From JAPORK01 sp026710285 (GTDB lineage: Bacteria > Pseudomonadota > Gammaproteobacteria > Pseudomonadales > Endozoicomonadaceae): 64,000 nucleotides of DNA. The DNA is taken from NCBI GenBank assembly GCA_965201045.1, contig OZ241746.1:2046001-2110000 (forward strand). The letters are read 5' to 3'. The notes below the pieces were generated by a model that saw only the letters and a list, made by a program, of their open reading frames with translations, was not told where the DNA came from and did no database searches. Shown in pieces: positions 17,630-27,825 of this stretch (within the stretch, counting starts at the first letter, position 1; each line of letters starts with the position of its first letter). Made by a program: the position numbers and the translations under genes.

Positions 17630-19018
17630 ATGCATATTTATAATACATTAAGCCGTAAAAAAGAGCTGTTTACACCGCTTGAGAATAACCACGTACGGAT
17701 GTATGTTTGTGGCGACACTGTGTACGACTACTGTCATTTAGGGCATGCGCGCTGTAAAGTAGCCTTTGATATTGTAAATCGTTACTTAAGAAACAAAGGA
17801 TACAAAGTCACCTTTGTACGTAATATCACTGATATTGATGATAAAATTATTAAACGTGCAGCAGAGAACAGCGAAACCATAGCATCGCTAACCGAACGTA
17901 TTATTAATGCCATGTGGGAAGATTATCAGGCACTTAATATTTTACCTCCGGATATTGAACCACGTGCTACAGAATTTGTAGATGAAATGTTATCACTAAT
18001 TCAGCTGCTGGTTGATAAAGGTTATGCTTATCCTGCCAGTAATGGCGATGTCTTTTTTCGGGTGCGCCATTTCAAGGAATATGGCAAGCTATCCGGTAAA
18101 GTTATTGAAGAGCTAACCAGCGGAGCAAGAGTTGAACCGGACGAAGCAAAAGAAGATCCGCTTGATTTTGTTTTGTGGAAAAAATCAAAACCGGGTGAGC
18201 CTGCATGGAAATCTCCCTGGGGAGAAGGGCGTCCTGGTTGGCACATAGAGTGCTCTGCCATGTGTCGAAAAAATCTGGGAGACACTTTTGATATTCATGG
18301 TGGAGGACCTGACTTAAAATTCCCTCACCATGAAAATGAAATTGCTCAGTCGGAAGCTGCCACAGGCAAACCTTTTGCTAAGATATGGATGCACGCCGGC
18401 GCATTGCGGATGGATAACGAAAAAATGTCCAAATCGCTGGGAAATTTTTTTACTATTCGTGAAGTGTTACAACGGTACCATCCGGAAACGGTGCGTTATT
18501 TCCTGCTTTCCAGCCATTATCGCAGTGCTATTAATTATAGTGTGGATAATCTTAAAGAAGCGGAAATAAGATTAGAGCGTCTGTATACTGCAATAAAAGA
18601 GCTTGATTTGCACAACATTGCTGCTGCCACAGCTACAACTTTTGCAGCCGACTTTTATGCAGCCATGGATGATGATTTTAATGTGCCCAAAGCACTTAGT
18701 ATTTTATTTGAGCTGGTGCGTCATATAAACAACCTGCGCAAAGATAATGTGGCAGAGGCAAAACCACTGGCTGCGCTTTTGGTTAGTCTCGGAGGTGTGT
18801 TGGGTATTCTTCAGGGTGATCCACAAGCTTACCTACAGTCAGGAAAAGATAAAGATGTTGACACAAAATGGATAGCAGCAATGATCGCAAAACGTGCAGA
18901 AGCCAAAAAGAACCGAGATTTTGCAGAAGCCGATCGTATTCGTATCCAGCTAGCTGAAAAAGGAATTCAATTGCTTGATTCCCGTGAAGGCACTACATGG
19001 AAGACAGAAAAAAGATAG
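17630..19018 (+). CDS. cysS: Cysteinyl-tRNA synthetase
   Basis: A 462-residue class Ia synthetase (E. coli 461). Visible sites: MYVCGDTVYDYCHLGHAR with the zinc-binding Cys and the HIGH motif, WHIECSAM and HHENEIAQSEA with the other zinc ligands, and EKMSKSLGNF. The C-terminal helical domain ends with the usual Ala/Arg-rich region. The ribosome site GGAGAG lies inside the end of glnS. The glnS-cysS pair is a known gammaproteobacterial arrangement. Confidence 0.96.
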   Translation: MHIYNTLSRKKELFTPLENNHVRMYVCGDTVYDYCHLGHARCKVAFDIVNRYLRNKGYKVTFVRNITDIDDKIIKRAAENSETIASLTERIINAMWEDYQALNILPPDIEPRATEFVDEMLSLIQLLVDKGYAYPASNGDVFFRVRHFKEYGKLSGKVIEELTSGARVEPDEAKEDPLDFVLWKKSKPGEPAWKSPWGEGRPGWHIECSAMCRKNLGDTFDIHGGGPDLKFPHHENEIAQSEAATGKPFAKIWMHAGALRMDNEKMSKSLGNFFTIREVLQRYHPETVRYFLLSSHYRSAINYSVDNLKEAEIRLERLYTAIKELDLHNIAAATATTFAADFYAAMDDDFNVPKALSILFELVRHINNLRKDNVAEAKPLAALLVSLGGVLGILQGDPQAYLQSGKDKDVDTKWIAAMIAKRAEAKKNRDFAEADRIRIQLAEKGIQLLDSREGTTWKTEKR

Positions 19019-19873
19019 CATCCTGTATATGGTTAACCGCTGAAAAATGTAATCTTGTTAACAAAAAGGTTGACCATATCACTGCCGCTGGTGGTTCCTT
19101 CTGTCTGATAAAGCGATCGGGCTTCGATAAGCTCATCCTACAGTTGTACGTTTGAAAGGATGATATATTCGCGAGAAGACAAACCTTCTAAAGTAAAAGC
19201 CATAAACTAAAAAATATGACTAAATCTCATCTTATCCGATGATTCTGCACAAGCATAACTGCATGGTTTTATGGCTTCAACAACTTCTTCCATGCTTCAC
19301 AATTATCATTCCTGCACAAGCAGGAGTCCAGAAAAAGTTCACAGATTTTCTTCACACAGACAAATGCGCATATAAGAGAAAGGCTTACAGGTATCCTTGA
19401 TTAGAAAAGACAAAGAGAATACAATTTAAAAATATAAGATTGTTTGAGATAAAAACATACAGAGTAGTATAAAAAGCAATATAAATTACTGCAGAAAAAC
19501 AGAATGATTTATTTAATTTAAGCTTGTCGTCATTTAATGGTAGCTGTATTTTCAATAGCCTGGAAAAATTTGCAATTTGTTAATTTTAAATATTTTACAA
19601 AGCGCATAGATTAAAATTCCTTATAAATCGACGTATCTGTTGTTTACAACCTGGAAGCCATTAAAAATTGACGGAAGTATTAAATTTAAAAGCACTGAAT
19701 ATTATCTGTAAAAAAATAAATATTTGAAAATATAATATTAATGGCGTTCACTGAAGATAAAAACTGATAAACTTAAATATGCAGCTAACAGAATGTTTTT
19801 AGACAACTTTACCTGTATATAACACTTTTATAAAATACAAAAAAACAGTACTGTTTTTAATCGGGTAACACTT
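19019..19873. other. Long intergenic region with relics of repeats
   Basis: About 855 bases without a gene. Around 19105-19230 there is a stretch resembling the inner part and right end of the Tn5-like MITE at 55394-55630 (TCGGGCTTCGATAAGCTC and then CTAAAAAATATGACTAAATCT), likely a decayed copy. Near 19305-19332 lies ATTCCTGCACAAGCAGGAGTCCAG, a dispersed palindromic repeat also seen near 58266 and 60317. The remainder is AT-rich and presumably holds the promoter of the channel gene. Confidence 0.45.
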
Positions 19874-22800
19874 ATGGAATTAAGGCACAGCAAGATAATG
19901 AGAAAAAAATATTTCACTCGCTGGTTTTTTTTATTGGTTTTTATGGTTGTGTTTATTTCTACAGCTCATGCAGATGTGTTATCTGATTATAAATTACACA
20001 GCGTGCAAAAAGATATTATTTTGAAAGCACTTAAAGAATTTAAAGCAAAAGCAGCAGACAACAAAGAACCAAAACAGGAAGCATATAATATTATTCAGGA
20101 GTTTATAGATAAAACACAGCTTGAAGAGGAAAAATTAGTTCTTCTCAAAAAAAATGAACTCTTGTGGCCGGAAGAAATTGTAAAATATAAAGAACAAATA
20201 AAAGGAACTGTTCAGTTTTCTGAACATATACTGGCGGCAAAATATGATAAAACTTCAGTTGAAGCTCTGGAAAAACAGCTCAATAAAAAGAAAGATACGC
20301 TGGCATATTTACAAAAGACATTGGTATCTATTAATAGCGAAATATTAGCTGAACGTTCAATACCAGAATTGAATCAAAAGCAACTGGCACAAAACTATGA
20401 TCGACTTTCAGCAATACGAAAATTAAAAGAAGAAGCAGATTTTGCATCACAGGAACAGAAAAATATGGCTCTGTCTGCTGAAATTTTATTTATTGAGAGT
20501 CAAAACGAAGTGTTAACTGAAGAGATAAAAATAAACAGTTTACATTTAGAGTTTTTAACCCTTAAGAAACAATTTTTATCACTTAAATTAGATAATGTTG
20601 AGCAGGAAATTCAACACCTGAAAAAAATTGTTAGTGAAAAAAGGCAAGCGATTAATCAGGCAATCATTGAAAAAACAGAAAAGACGCAAACAACACAAAA
20701 CAGTTTGCTGCAGGCAACCTTACTACAACAGCTGAGAACAGAAAATACGCATTTTAGTCAGGTCTTATTAAAAGTGACCCAGCAGACTACAGAGCTGACA
20801 AATATGTCAGAGACAATCCAAAACCAGTTAAAAACAATATATGAAATTCGACAGGATATTGATCTGCAGACAAGTCTGGTTGGTACCGGTGTTTTACTGG
20901 CAAGAACATTGCGTGAAAGTTTAATGCACCTGCCTAATATTGTTGTTGATCATAAGCTTGCAGAAAAAATTACCGATTATCGCCTGCAAAAATTTCAGTA
21001 TGATCAGAAGCGTCAGTATCTTAATGCATCTGATGAATTTATTGATAAAAAGGGAGAGGGCGCCATTCTAAGCAATAAAGAGTATGCAGAAGCAAGAATG
21101 TTGGTTGATGACCAGATAAAGCTTTTAGATAGTCTTTCTTCAAATACAGGTAAATTATTGTTGACAGCAATTACATTACAAATTGATCAGCAAAAATTAT
21201 ATGTACAAAGTAAAGCATTGTATGAATCTCTGCGGCAAAGACTCTTCTGGATAGTTAGCAGTCCTCCTGTTAATTTTAGCTGGTTTATCCATCTGCCTTA
21301 TAAAGCATGGAATGAGCTAAATGCAATTCCATGGAAGAGTAGTGTTGTTGGTGTAAGTATTATTATTTACAATCACTGGCTTATATTGCTACTCGTAACA
21401 TTATGTTGCGCATATCTTTATCTGAAGCGTAATACTCTTTCTAAATGGATAAAAACGATGGTCCATCGTATAGGTCATATCAATAAAGATTCATTATTAT
21501 TAACACCCGCGGCTCTACTTTTATCGCTGTTATTTGTTATTCCGATAGCAATGATTTTTATTGTTATTGCTTTATTACTTTTTATTTCTGCACAGGAAAA
21601 TTTAGTTGTTGTGGGGAATGGAATATTATGGGCAGCGACAGCATGGATTGTTTTTTCTTTTTTTGGACATATTTTAAAGTCTGACAGTATTGCTCATATA
21701 CATTTTCACTGGTCTACACAATATTGCTACCGTTTGCAACAACAGCTCAACCGACTGAAACGCTTACTGGTCCCAATGATTTTTTTGGTTAATATTGCAG
21801 AAAAACAGCCGTGGGAGCTGGATCAGGATATTTTGGGTATGATATTGCTGATGCTGGGAACTGTAATGCAGGGCTGGCTTATTTTTATGTTATTAAGGAA
21901 ACTTCATTATTTGCTGGGTTCAAAAATTGCCCATGGTCTGATGCTTGTTTTATTACCGGGACTCTCTTTAGTGCAGGCATTTTTAATTGCTATGGGATAT
22001 TACTATACTGCACTCATTCTGGAACATCAAATTCTTGCTACTTTAATGTTGATCGGTGCTTTTTCTCTGTTACAGGCGCTGGCTATTCGTAGTATTAATA
22101 TTGGAGAACATCGACTGGCCTATCAAAGAGCAGTAAAAAAATTTACAGCGACAGAAAACAAACCGTTTGAAGAACCTGCTCTGGATTTGGCCACTGTCAA
22201 CCAGCAATCATTACGTTTACTTAACGCGGCTCTGATTGTTGGTTTTGCTGTACTTTTTTACTGGGTATGGAAAAATTTTTCCAGCGTTTTGGGTGTGATC
22301 AACTCGCTGACTCTGTGGACCTATAATGCTGACGGAAACACTTTTCACCTTTATCTCAGTAGTGTCATCTGGGCAATTATTGTATTTGCAACAACTTTAT
22401 TGTTAGCAAGGAACTTACCCGGATTACTTGAAATCACATTGCTTTCACGTCTTAAAATACCCCATGGAAACAGCTATGCTGCAACGACGCTGCTCAGTTA
22501 TTCTATAACCTCACTGGGTGTTATTTTAACACTGATATGTCTTGGTGTCAGCTGGGAGAAACTGCAGTGGCTTATTGCTGCGTTAGGTTTGGGGTTGAGC
22601 ATTGGGCTTAAAGAGGTTTTTGCAAATGTACTGTCTGGTTTAATCATTTTGTTTGAAAGACCTATACGCCTGGGTGATACCATTAGCGTAGGAGAATCAA
22701 CCGGTGAAGTTTCACGTATACGCATCAGAGCAACAACTATTGTTACCTGGGACAATTATGAAATGATTATCCCTAATTCGGTTCTGTTAAATGAAAAGCT

Positions 22801-23125
22801 GGTTAACTGGTCACTGAGCAATCCTGTTATTCGCGTTATTCTCTCTTTTCATGTAAAACATGGTTCTGATATGAATCTGATAGAAAAACTACTGCTTCAG
22901 GCAGCAGAAGAAAATGCTTTTGTTGTAGATAAACCTGAGAGTGCAGCAGCACTAATTGAATATGGAGACAGTGCTCTTTGTTATGAGCTGCGTGTCTTTG
23001 TTACGCATGTTGACCAGCGTCTTATTGTAAGAAATGAATTAAATAAACAAGTCAACCAGTTATTTGCAGAGCATGGTATAAAAATTGCGCCACCAAAACA
23101 ATTGCTGACTTTTGAAAATGAGTAA
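19874..23125 (+). CDS. mscK: Large mechanosensitive channel of the MscK/KefA type
   Basis: A 1083-residue inner-membrane protein, close to E. coli MscK (1120). A signal sequence ends near AHA (residue ~33). Residues ~35-440 form a coiled-coil periplasmic domain. About ten membrane helices follow (roughly 490-890). The C-terminal MscS module carries the pore helix ALGLGLSIGLKEVFANVLSGLIILFERPIRLGD and the beta domain VTWDNYEMIIPNSVLLNEKLVNWS. These channels open on membrane tension and release solutes in hypo-osmotic shock. A second ATG eight codons on (19898) is an alternative start. The next gene follows after 88 bases. Confidence 0.88.
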   Translation: MELRHSKIMRKKYFTRWFFLLVFMVVFISTAHADVLSDYKLHSVQKDIILKALKEFKAKAADNKEPKQEAYNIIQEFIDKTQLEEEKLVLLKKNELLWPEEIVKYKEQIKGTVQFSEHILAAKYDKTSVEALEKQLNKKKDTLAYLQKTLVSINSEILAERSIPELNQKQLAQNYDRLSAIRKLKEEADFASQEQKNMALSAEILFIESQNEVLTEEIKINSLHLEFLTLKKQFLSLKLDNVEQEIQHLKKIVSEKRQAINQAIIEKTEKTQTTQNSLLQATLLQQLRTENTHFSQVLLKVTQQTTELTNMSETIQNQLKTIYEIRQDIDLQTSLVGTGVLLARTLRESLMHLPNIVVDHKLAEKITDYRLQKFQYDQKRQYLNASDEFIDKKGEGAILSNKEYAEARMLVDDQIKLLDSLSSNTGKLLLTAITLQIDQQKLYVQSKALYESLRQRLFWIVSSPPVNFSWFIHLPYKAWNELNAIPWKSSVVGVSIIIYNHWLILLLVTLCCAYLYLKRNTLSKWIKTMVHRIGHINKDSLLLTPAALLLSLLFVIPIAMIFIVIALLLFISAQENLVVVGNGILWAATAWIVFSFFGHILKSDSIAHIHFHWSTQYCYRLQQQLNRLKRLLVPMIFLVNIAEKQPWELDQDILGMILLMLGTVMQGWLIFMLLRKLHYLLGSKIAHGLMLVLLPGLSLVQAFLIAMGYYYTALILEHQILATLMLIGAFSLLQALAIRSINIGEHRLAYQRAVKKFTATENKPFEEPALDLATVNQQSLRLLNAALIVGFAVLFYWVWKNFSSVLGVINSLTLWTYNADGNTFHLYLSSVIWAIIVFATTLLLARNLPGLLEITLLSRLKIPHGNSYAATTLLSYSITSLGVILTLICLGVSWEKLQWLIAALGLGLSIGLKEVFANVLSGLIILFERPIRLGDTISVGESTGEVSRIRIRATTIVTWDNYEMIIPNSVLLNEKLVNWSLSNPVIRVILSFHVKHGSDMNLIEKLLLQAAEENAFVVDKPESAAALIEYGDSALCYELRVFVTHVDQRLIVRNELNKQVNQLFAEHGIKIAPPKQLLTFENE

Positions 23126-23213
23126 ACTGACTTTAAAAAGTGATGTATGATTTGTGCAAATGAAAAGATTATGAACAGGTTCTTATACAATCAATAAGAT
23201 AACGAAGACAAAT

Positions 23214-24722
23214 ATGTCAATGATAGTTAACCATAAAACAGCACTGTATACTGCGCAGCAATCAAAGGAGCTGGATAAACTGACCGGTATTGACGGTTTT
23301 ACACTGATGAAAACCGCAGGTCAGGCTGTTTATAAAGAAATGCTGAGCCAGTGGATTAATTTGCGCCCCAAAGGAAAGCTGCATATCTTTTGTGGTGCAG
23401 GTAATAACGCTGGGGATGGCTATGTGATTGCTTCCTGCGCCCGTGCTGATGGTATTGAAGTTACAGTAACAGCTGTTAAAGAACCGGAAACATTAAGCGG
23501 GGAAGCACTACAAGCCTGGCACCAGTTTAAAGCGGAAGGGGGGACAATAAGTCACTGGTCAGATACAGCAGATCTAAGTGATGCAGATGTCATTGTTGAT
23601 GCATTACTCGGAACAGGAATAAAAGGAGAAGTATCTTCTCAGTATGCATCTGTTATTAAAAAAATTAATCAGTCCGGACGTCCGGTTTTATCCGTAGATA
23701 TTCCTTCAGGTTTGTGTGCTGATACCGGAGTTGTGTGTGGTATTGCTGTGCAGGCTACTCTGACTGTAACCGTTATTTCTCTCAAAAAAGGATTGTTTAC
23801 AGCAAATGGTCCACAACAGTGTGGAAAGTTACTCTTTGCCGATCTCTTTTTACCAGCAGCACTTTATGAAAAAGTGCAGCCTTTTGCACAACTGATCACT
23901 CCTTACTACTTGTGTAAATGGTTAAAGCCACGCAAAGAGAATAGCCACAAAGGAAGTTTTGGTAGCTTGCTGTTAATCGGTGGTGAACAGGGAATGGGCG
24001 GTGCTGTTTTAATGGCTGCTGAAGCTGCACTGGCTTGTGGCGCTGGTCGGGTTATTGTGCTCACAAGACAAATGCATGTGTCAGCATTTATTGCCCGCTG
24101 CCCTGAAATCATGGTATATGCCTGTGAAAACAATGATGTTACAGAACTGATAACTGATAATATAACCGCTGTTGTTGCAGGACCTGGTCTTGGCAAAACT
24201 GCATGGAGCAAGTCAGTAATAAAATCATTGCAGTCTGTTAATTTACCGATACTCTTTGATGCCGATGCGCTGAATCTTCTAGCTGAAAATAGTGATCTGT
24301 GTAGTCTTCATGATAACCATATTTTTACGCCACACCCCGGCGAAGCTGCCAGGCTGCTGCAGACAACCACCGCTGATATTCAACAAAATCGCTTTGATGC
24401 GCTTGCCAGATTACAAAAAAGATGGCGTGGTTGTATTGTGCTTAAAGGGTCAGGTTCACTGATTGCAGATGATAAAGCCGTAATGCTCTGCGACAAGGGC
24501 AATGCCGGACTATCGATTCCCGGAAGTGGTGATATTTTAAGTGGGATTGCCGGGTCGCTACTCGCACAGGGATATGATACCTTTCAGGCAGGCTGTCTTG
24601 GTGTGTGGTTACACGCTTCTGCCGGAGATCAGGCAATAAAAAATCTGCCTGGCAAAAGCGGACTAAAAGCAACCGAGCTTATCCCTCATGTACGCTATCA
24701 GTTGAATCAACTGTACAATTAA
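23214..24722 (+). CDS. nnr: Bifunctional NAD(P)H-hydrate repair enzyme (epimerase/dehydratase)
   Basis: A 502-residue two-domain protein. The N-terminal YjeF_N epimerase has GAGNNAGDGYVIA (about 60-75) and DALLGTG; the C-terminal ADP-dependent dehydratase has GSFGSLLLIGG, AGPGLG, HPGEAARLL and the catalytic-loop region PGSGDILSGIAGSLLAQG. It repairs damaged NADHX and NADPHX. In E. coli it is followed by tsaE; here it lies between mscK and xseB, and no tsaE is in the window. The Shine-Dalgarno is weak, and two ATGs two codons apart could both serve. Confidence 0.93.
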   Translation: MSMIVNHKTALYTAQQSKELDKLTGIDGFTLMKTAGQAVYKEMLSQWINLRPKGKLHIFCGAGNNAGDGYVIASCARADGIEVTVTAVKEPETLSGEALQAWHQFKAEGGTISHWSDTADLSDADVIVDALLGTGIKGEVSSQYASVIKKINQSGRPVLSVDIPSGLCADTGVVCGIAVQATLTVTVISLKKGLFTANGPQQCGKLLFADLFLPAALYEKVQPFAQLITPYYLCKWLKPRKENSHKGSFGSLLLIGGEQGMGGAVLMAAEAALACGAGRVIVLTRQMHVSAFIARCPEIMVYACENNDVTELITDNITAVVAGPGLGKTAWSKSVIKSLQSVNLPILFDADALNLLAENSDLCSLHDNHIFTPHPGEAARLLQTTTADIQQNRFDALARLQKRWRGCIVLKGSGSLIADDKAVMLCDKGNAGLSIPGSGDILSGIAGSLLAQGYDTFQAGCLGVWLHASAGDQAIKNLPGKSGLKATELIPHVRYQLNQLYN

Positions 24723-24839
24723 AGCATTTGCATTGCAGTTATATACACAAAACCACCAATCAGATTAAAAAATCTTTTGACCTTTCCGCTCAAATTCCTA
24801 TTATGGTTGTAAATCGTTTCATAATTAGGAATACTGCAT

Positions 24840-25085
24840 ATGCCAGCTAAAAAGAAAGTCAATACATTTGAAAAAAATCTTCAGAATCTTGAAGTCATTG
24901 TTGAGAAAATGGAAAATAGTTCGCTCTCTTTAGATGAATCATTAGCGGCCTTTGAAGAAGGTGTAAAGCTGGTGAAAAGCTGCCAGAAAGAACTTAAAAC
25001 TGCTGAACAGAAGATTCACATTTTATCTGAAGAAAATGGCGAGTATACTACCCGTTCATTTAATCAAAAGGACAATGCAGAGTAA
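24840..25085 (+). CDS. xseB: Exodeoxyribonuclease VII small subunit
   Basis: An 81-residue protein of typical length with the family sequence FEKNLQNLEVIVEKMENSSLSLDESLAAFEEGVKL, which forms the helical hairpin that binds the XseA large subunit. Exonuclease VII degrades single-stranded DNA. The stop is 6 bases before ispA, the conserved xseB-ispA pair of gammaproteobacteria. In many relatives dxs follows; it does not here. Confidence 0.95.
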   Translation: MPAKKKVNTFEKNLQNLEVIVEKMENSSLSLDESLAAFEEGVKLVKSCQKELKTAEQKIHILSEENGEYTTRSFNQKDNAE

Positions 25086-25091
25086 TATTGA

Positions 25092-25982
25092 ATGAAGGAT
25101 TTTGAACATTATCTCGCTGATTGTGTCAGCTGGGTTGAGGAAGGTTTGCATAGCTATTTATCTCCTGCTGTAAAGAATGTGGATAAAACCCTGGCAGAAG
25201 CCATGCGCTACAGTGTTTTTCAGGGAGGAAAGCGTATACGCCCAATGCTGGTTCATGCATCCTGTCTGGCTGCCGGGGGAGATCTGCAGACAGTGCTGCC
25301 GGTTGCCTGTGCAATAGAGATGATCCACAGCTATTCACTGATACATGATGATCTTCCGGCAATGGATGATGATGATATGCGTCGGTGCAATCCCAGTTGT
25401 CACAAAAAGTTTAGTGAAGCTGTTGCTATTCTGGCAGGTGATGCATTGCAAACGTTAGCTTTTGAAATACTCGCAACCACTCCCGGGTTGAGTGTAGAAC
25501 AGCGTCTGGTGCAAATAACTACACTGGCAAAAGCTGCAGGCTGGCAGGGTATGGTTTCAGGGCAAAGTATCGATATTGCCGCTACAGAAAATATTGCTGC
25601 TACGACACAAATATTAGAAATGATGCATATCAAAAAAACTGGAGCACTTATTTTGGCCAGCTTAACTATGGGTGCTTATGCTGCTAATGCCAGCGATGAT
25701 CTGGTAAATTTATTACAACAATATGGCAGAATAACCGGACTGGCTTTTCAGGTGCAGGACGATATCATGGATGCAATCAGTGATAGTCATACATTGGGTA
25801 AAAAGCCAGGATCTGACAAAAAAAATGGCAAAGCTACTTATGTCAGTGTAATGGGGCTGGAACAGGCAAAGGGTTACCTGGCTGATTTATTAAAACAATC
25901 TGCAGAAATATTAGAATCAGTAAAAAAAGAGACACAACCTTTGCAGGGTTTGATACACTTTCTTAGTAAAAGAATAAATTGA
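25092..25982 (+). CDS. ispA: Farnesyl diphosphate synthase (short-chain polyprenyl synthase)
   Basis: A 296-residue enzyme. It condenses isopentenyl diphosphate with allylic diphosphates to farnesyl diphosphate for quinones and undecaprenyl carriers. Sites: GGKRIRPMLV, the first Asp-rich motif DDLPAMDDDDMRR, the KTGALI region, and the second Asp-rich motif FQVQDDIMD followed by GKKPGSD and KATYVS. It is translated just after xseB. No dxs follows; the next gene is a thioesterase after about 100 bases. Confidence 0.95.
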   Translation: MKDFEHYLADCVSWVEEGLHSYLSPAVKNVDKTLAEAMRYSVFQGGKRIRPMLVHASCLAAGGDLQTVLPVACAIEMIHSYSLIHDDLPAMDDDDMRRCNPSCHKKFSEAVAILAGDALQTLAFEILATTPGLSVEQRLVQITTLAKAAGWQGMVSGQSIDIAATENIAATTQILEMMHIKKTGALILASLTMGAYAANASDDLVNLLQQYGRITGLAFQVQDDIMDAISDSHTLGKKPGSDKKNGKATYVSVMGLEQAKGYLADLLKQSAEILESVKKETQPLQGLIHFLSKRIN

Positions 25983-26082
25983 TGCTACGTTTATAAATAA
26001 TTTAGTAGCAAGTTTGCTATTATTGCAATTTTCAAAGCACAGCATTTTATACAACCTCGTTTTTTTCAAAGAGAAAACAATA

Positions 26083-26502
26083 ATGACAACAATATGGCGC
26101 AGAAAAGTTACAATTGAAAACCTTCATCACATCACCAAAAAGACCATGTGTGAACACCTGGGTATAAAATTTACACAGATAGGTGATAATTACATAGAAG
26201 GCACAATGCCGGTAGATCATCGAACAAGGCAGACAATGAATATTTTACACGGCGGAGCTTCTTTAGCTTTTGCTGAAACACTAGGAAGTCTGGCTGGTAA
26301 TTTATGCGTAGATGATCCTGCTTACTGCGTTGGTTTGGAAATAAATGCAAATCATGTTGCCAGTGTTTCTTCAGGGTGGGTAACTGGAAAGGCAACCCCT
26401 TTGCATTTAGGGAAAAAAACGCACGTATGGAGTATACATATACATTCAGAAGATAATCGTCTTTTATGTGTATCCAGGCATACGCTCATGGTCATGCGTT
26501 AA
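26083..26502 (+). CDS. Hotdog-fold acyl-CoA thioesterase (YdiI/EntH type)
   Basis: A 139-residue protein starting MTTIWRRKVTIENLHH; the start fits the family better than upstream in-frame codons. It matches the YdiI/MenI/EntH group (about 137 residues): TMPVDHRTRQTMNILHGGASLAFAETLGSLAG with the catalytic Glu in FAET, and LEINANHVASVSSGWVTGKATPLHLGKKTHVW. Such enzymes hydrolyse aromatic acyl-CoAs, for example in menaquinone synthesis. Which substrate applies here cannot be told. Part of its 3' end is repeated at about 27609. Confidence 0.88.
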   Translation: MTTIWRRKVTIENLHHITKKTMCEHLGIKFTQIGDNYIEGTMPVDHRTRQTMNILHGGASLAFAETLGSLAGNLCVDDPAYCVGLEINANHVASVSSGWVTGKATPLHLGKKTHVWSIHIHSEDNRLLCVSRHTLMVMR

Positions 26503-26628
26503 ACAAACAGAGAATCTATATAACACATTACATGTTAGTTGCCCTTCGACTTCTTTATATATATACATAAAAAATATCAGTAAAAATTAGATTTTCAAAT
26601 TTATTGGCACTATAATAACTTAACTGGC

Positions 26629-26833
26629 CAGGGCTTATGCACCAAGAGAATGATTCTTAATAACCAAATAAAACAATTACTTTTTAAGCAAAAAATGTAC
26701 AGATGTTCATAGTTTTATACCTTATCAAAAACGGATCAACGGTCAGTTAGAAGTTAAAATGCACAGATTGAGTCTCAAAAAAGTGTTATATGAAGCTTCA
26801 AATGAGAATGATTCTCTTGGTGCGTAAGCCCTG
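26629..26833. mobile_element. 205-bp MITE with terminal inverted repeats and 10-bp target duplication
   Basis: The ends are inverted repeats CAGGGCTTAYGCACCAAGAG (at least 28 bases with few mismatches, containing GAATSATTCT). The element is flanked on both sides by CTTAACTGGC. The duplicated leader at 27609-27870 lacks it and shows a single CTTGACTGG-like site, which proves insertion. It has no coding capacity. The TSD length would fit an IS4-type transposase, but the family is not certain. Confidence 0.85.
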
Positions 26834-26936
26834 CTTAACTGGCATATTTTTTATTTCTTGTTTTCCAGTCATTGTCGTTAAAAATAAAAATAAATCAACC
26901 TGTCAGATACAGGTCAATAAATCAGGAGTACTTACA

Positions 26937-27455
26937 ATGATAAAGCGTTTTAAATTGCTCGCTACAACAATTGTTATTTGTATCTTATCTTACTTGTTCA
27001 TGAATACTGCTATAGCAGTTCAGTCTTACTATATAGGTAATTGGAGCGGACATATTTTTGCTTATACAGACCAGTATGATGCTTTACATAAACCTCATCG
27101 CAAATTGTGTGAGTGTGATACCAAAGTAAAAATTACTAAAGATAACAAAGCAACTTTTATATTTTCTAATCCTGAACCTTTTGCATCCTCAGGATCAACA
27201 CCCTTATTAACAAAGAAGGATTGTTATAATATTGTAGGGAATAATCTGTGCAATGGCAGGGAATTTACTGAAAAAATGGTATCAGGTGGTAATGTGTGTA
27301 TAGATACTTCTAATGCTAATAATGACTCTGCTAATTTGTCCGATGAGTTAACTCTTTGTCGCATCCGCAAAATGAGCGGTCATCCTGATGTTTTAGGTGG
27401 TTCATATACAATGAATAATATCCCTATAAATATACTACTCTATCGTCAGAATTGA
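26937..27455 (+). CDS. Small secreted protein, tandem copy 1
   Basis: A 172-residue protein. CAGGAGT lies 8 bases before the ATG at 26937, which excludes the longer frame that begins inside the MITE. A Sec signal MIKRFKLLATTIVICILSYLFMNTAIA is followed by a mature part with IGNWSGHIFAY, about five cysteines (for example CECD, KKDCYNIVGN) and a C-terminal Leu/Arg-rich stretch. It pairs with the copy at 27871. Function is not recognised; it is probably periplasmic or extracellular. Confidence 0.8.
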   Translation: MIKRFKLLATTIVICILSYLFMNTAIAVQSYYIGNWSGHIFAYTDQYDALHKPHRKLCECDTKVKITKDNKATFIFSNPEPFASSGSTPLLTKKDCYNIVGNNLCNGREFTEKMVSGGNVCIDTSNANNDSANLSDELTLCRIRKMSGHPDVLGGSYTMNNIPINILLYRQN

Positions 27456-27789
27456 TTTTTACGATATAAAAACACATTCAAACCAAGAGCTGAAAAAATA
27501 ACAGAGTCTACTATATGGAAAGTTAATCACTTTATATTTAGAGAAAAATTCATGTGTTGTGTATATATAGGTTAGAATTTATTAGTCTTTTATATTTATA
27601 ATATATACGCTCATGGAAATGTATTAAGAAAGTAGATTATCTATATAGCACTCTATATATTAGTTGCCCTTCGACTTCTTTATATATACATTAAAAAATT
27701 ATAAATAAAAATTGGATTTTTAAATTCGGCAGCACTATAATAGCTTGACTGGTGTATTTTTTGTTTCCTATTTACCAGCTATTTTCGTT

Positions 27790-27825
27790 AAAAATAAAAA
27801 TAAAAATAAAAATAAAAATAAAAAT
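27790..27825. repeat. (AAAAAT)6 microsatellite in a gene leader
   Basis: Six perfect AAAAAT units about 45 bases before the start of copy 2. The matching leader of copy 1 has only two. Such tracts change length by slippage and could alter promoter spacing or mRNA structure. Confidence 0.85.

Noticed and set aside
26790..26936. Upstream in-frame extension of the small secreted protein
   Set aside because: It runs through the MITE end, and a strong ribosome site with a signal peptide favours the ATG at 26937.
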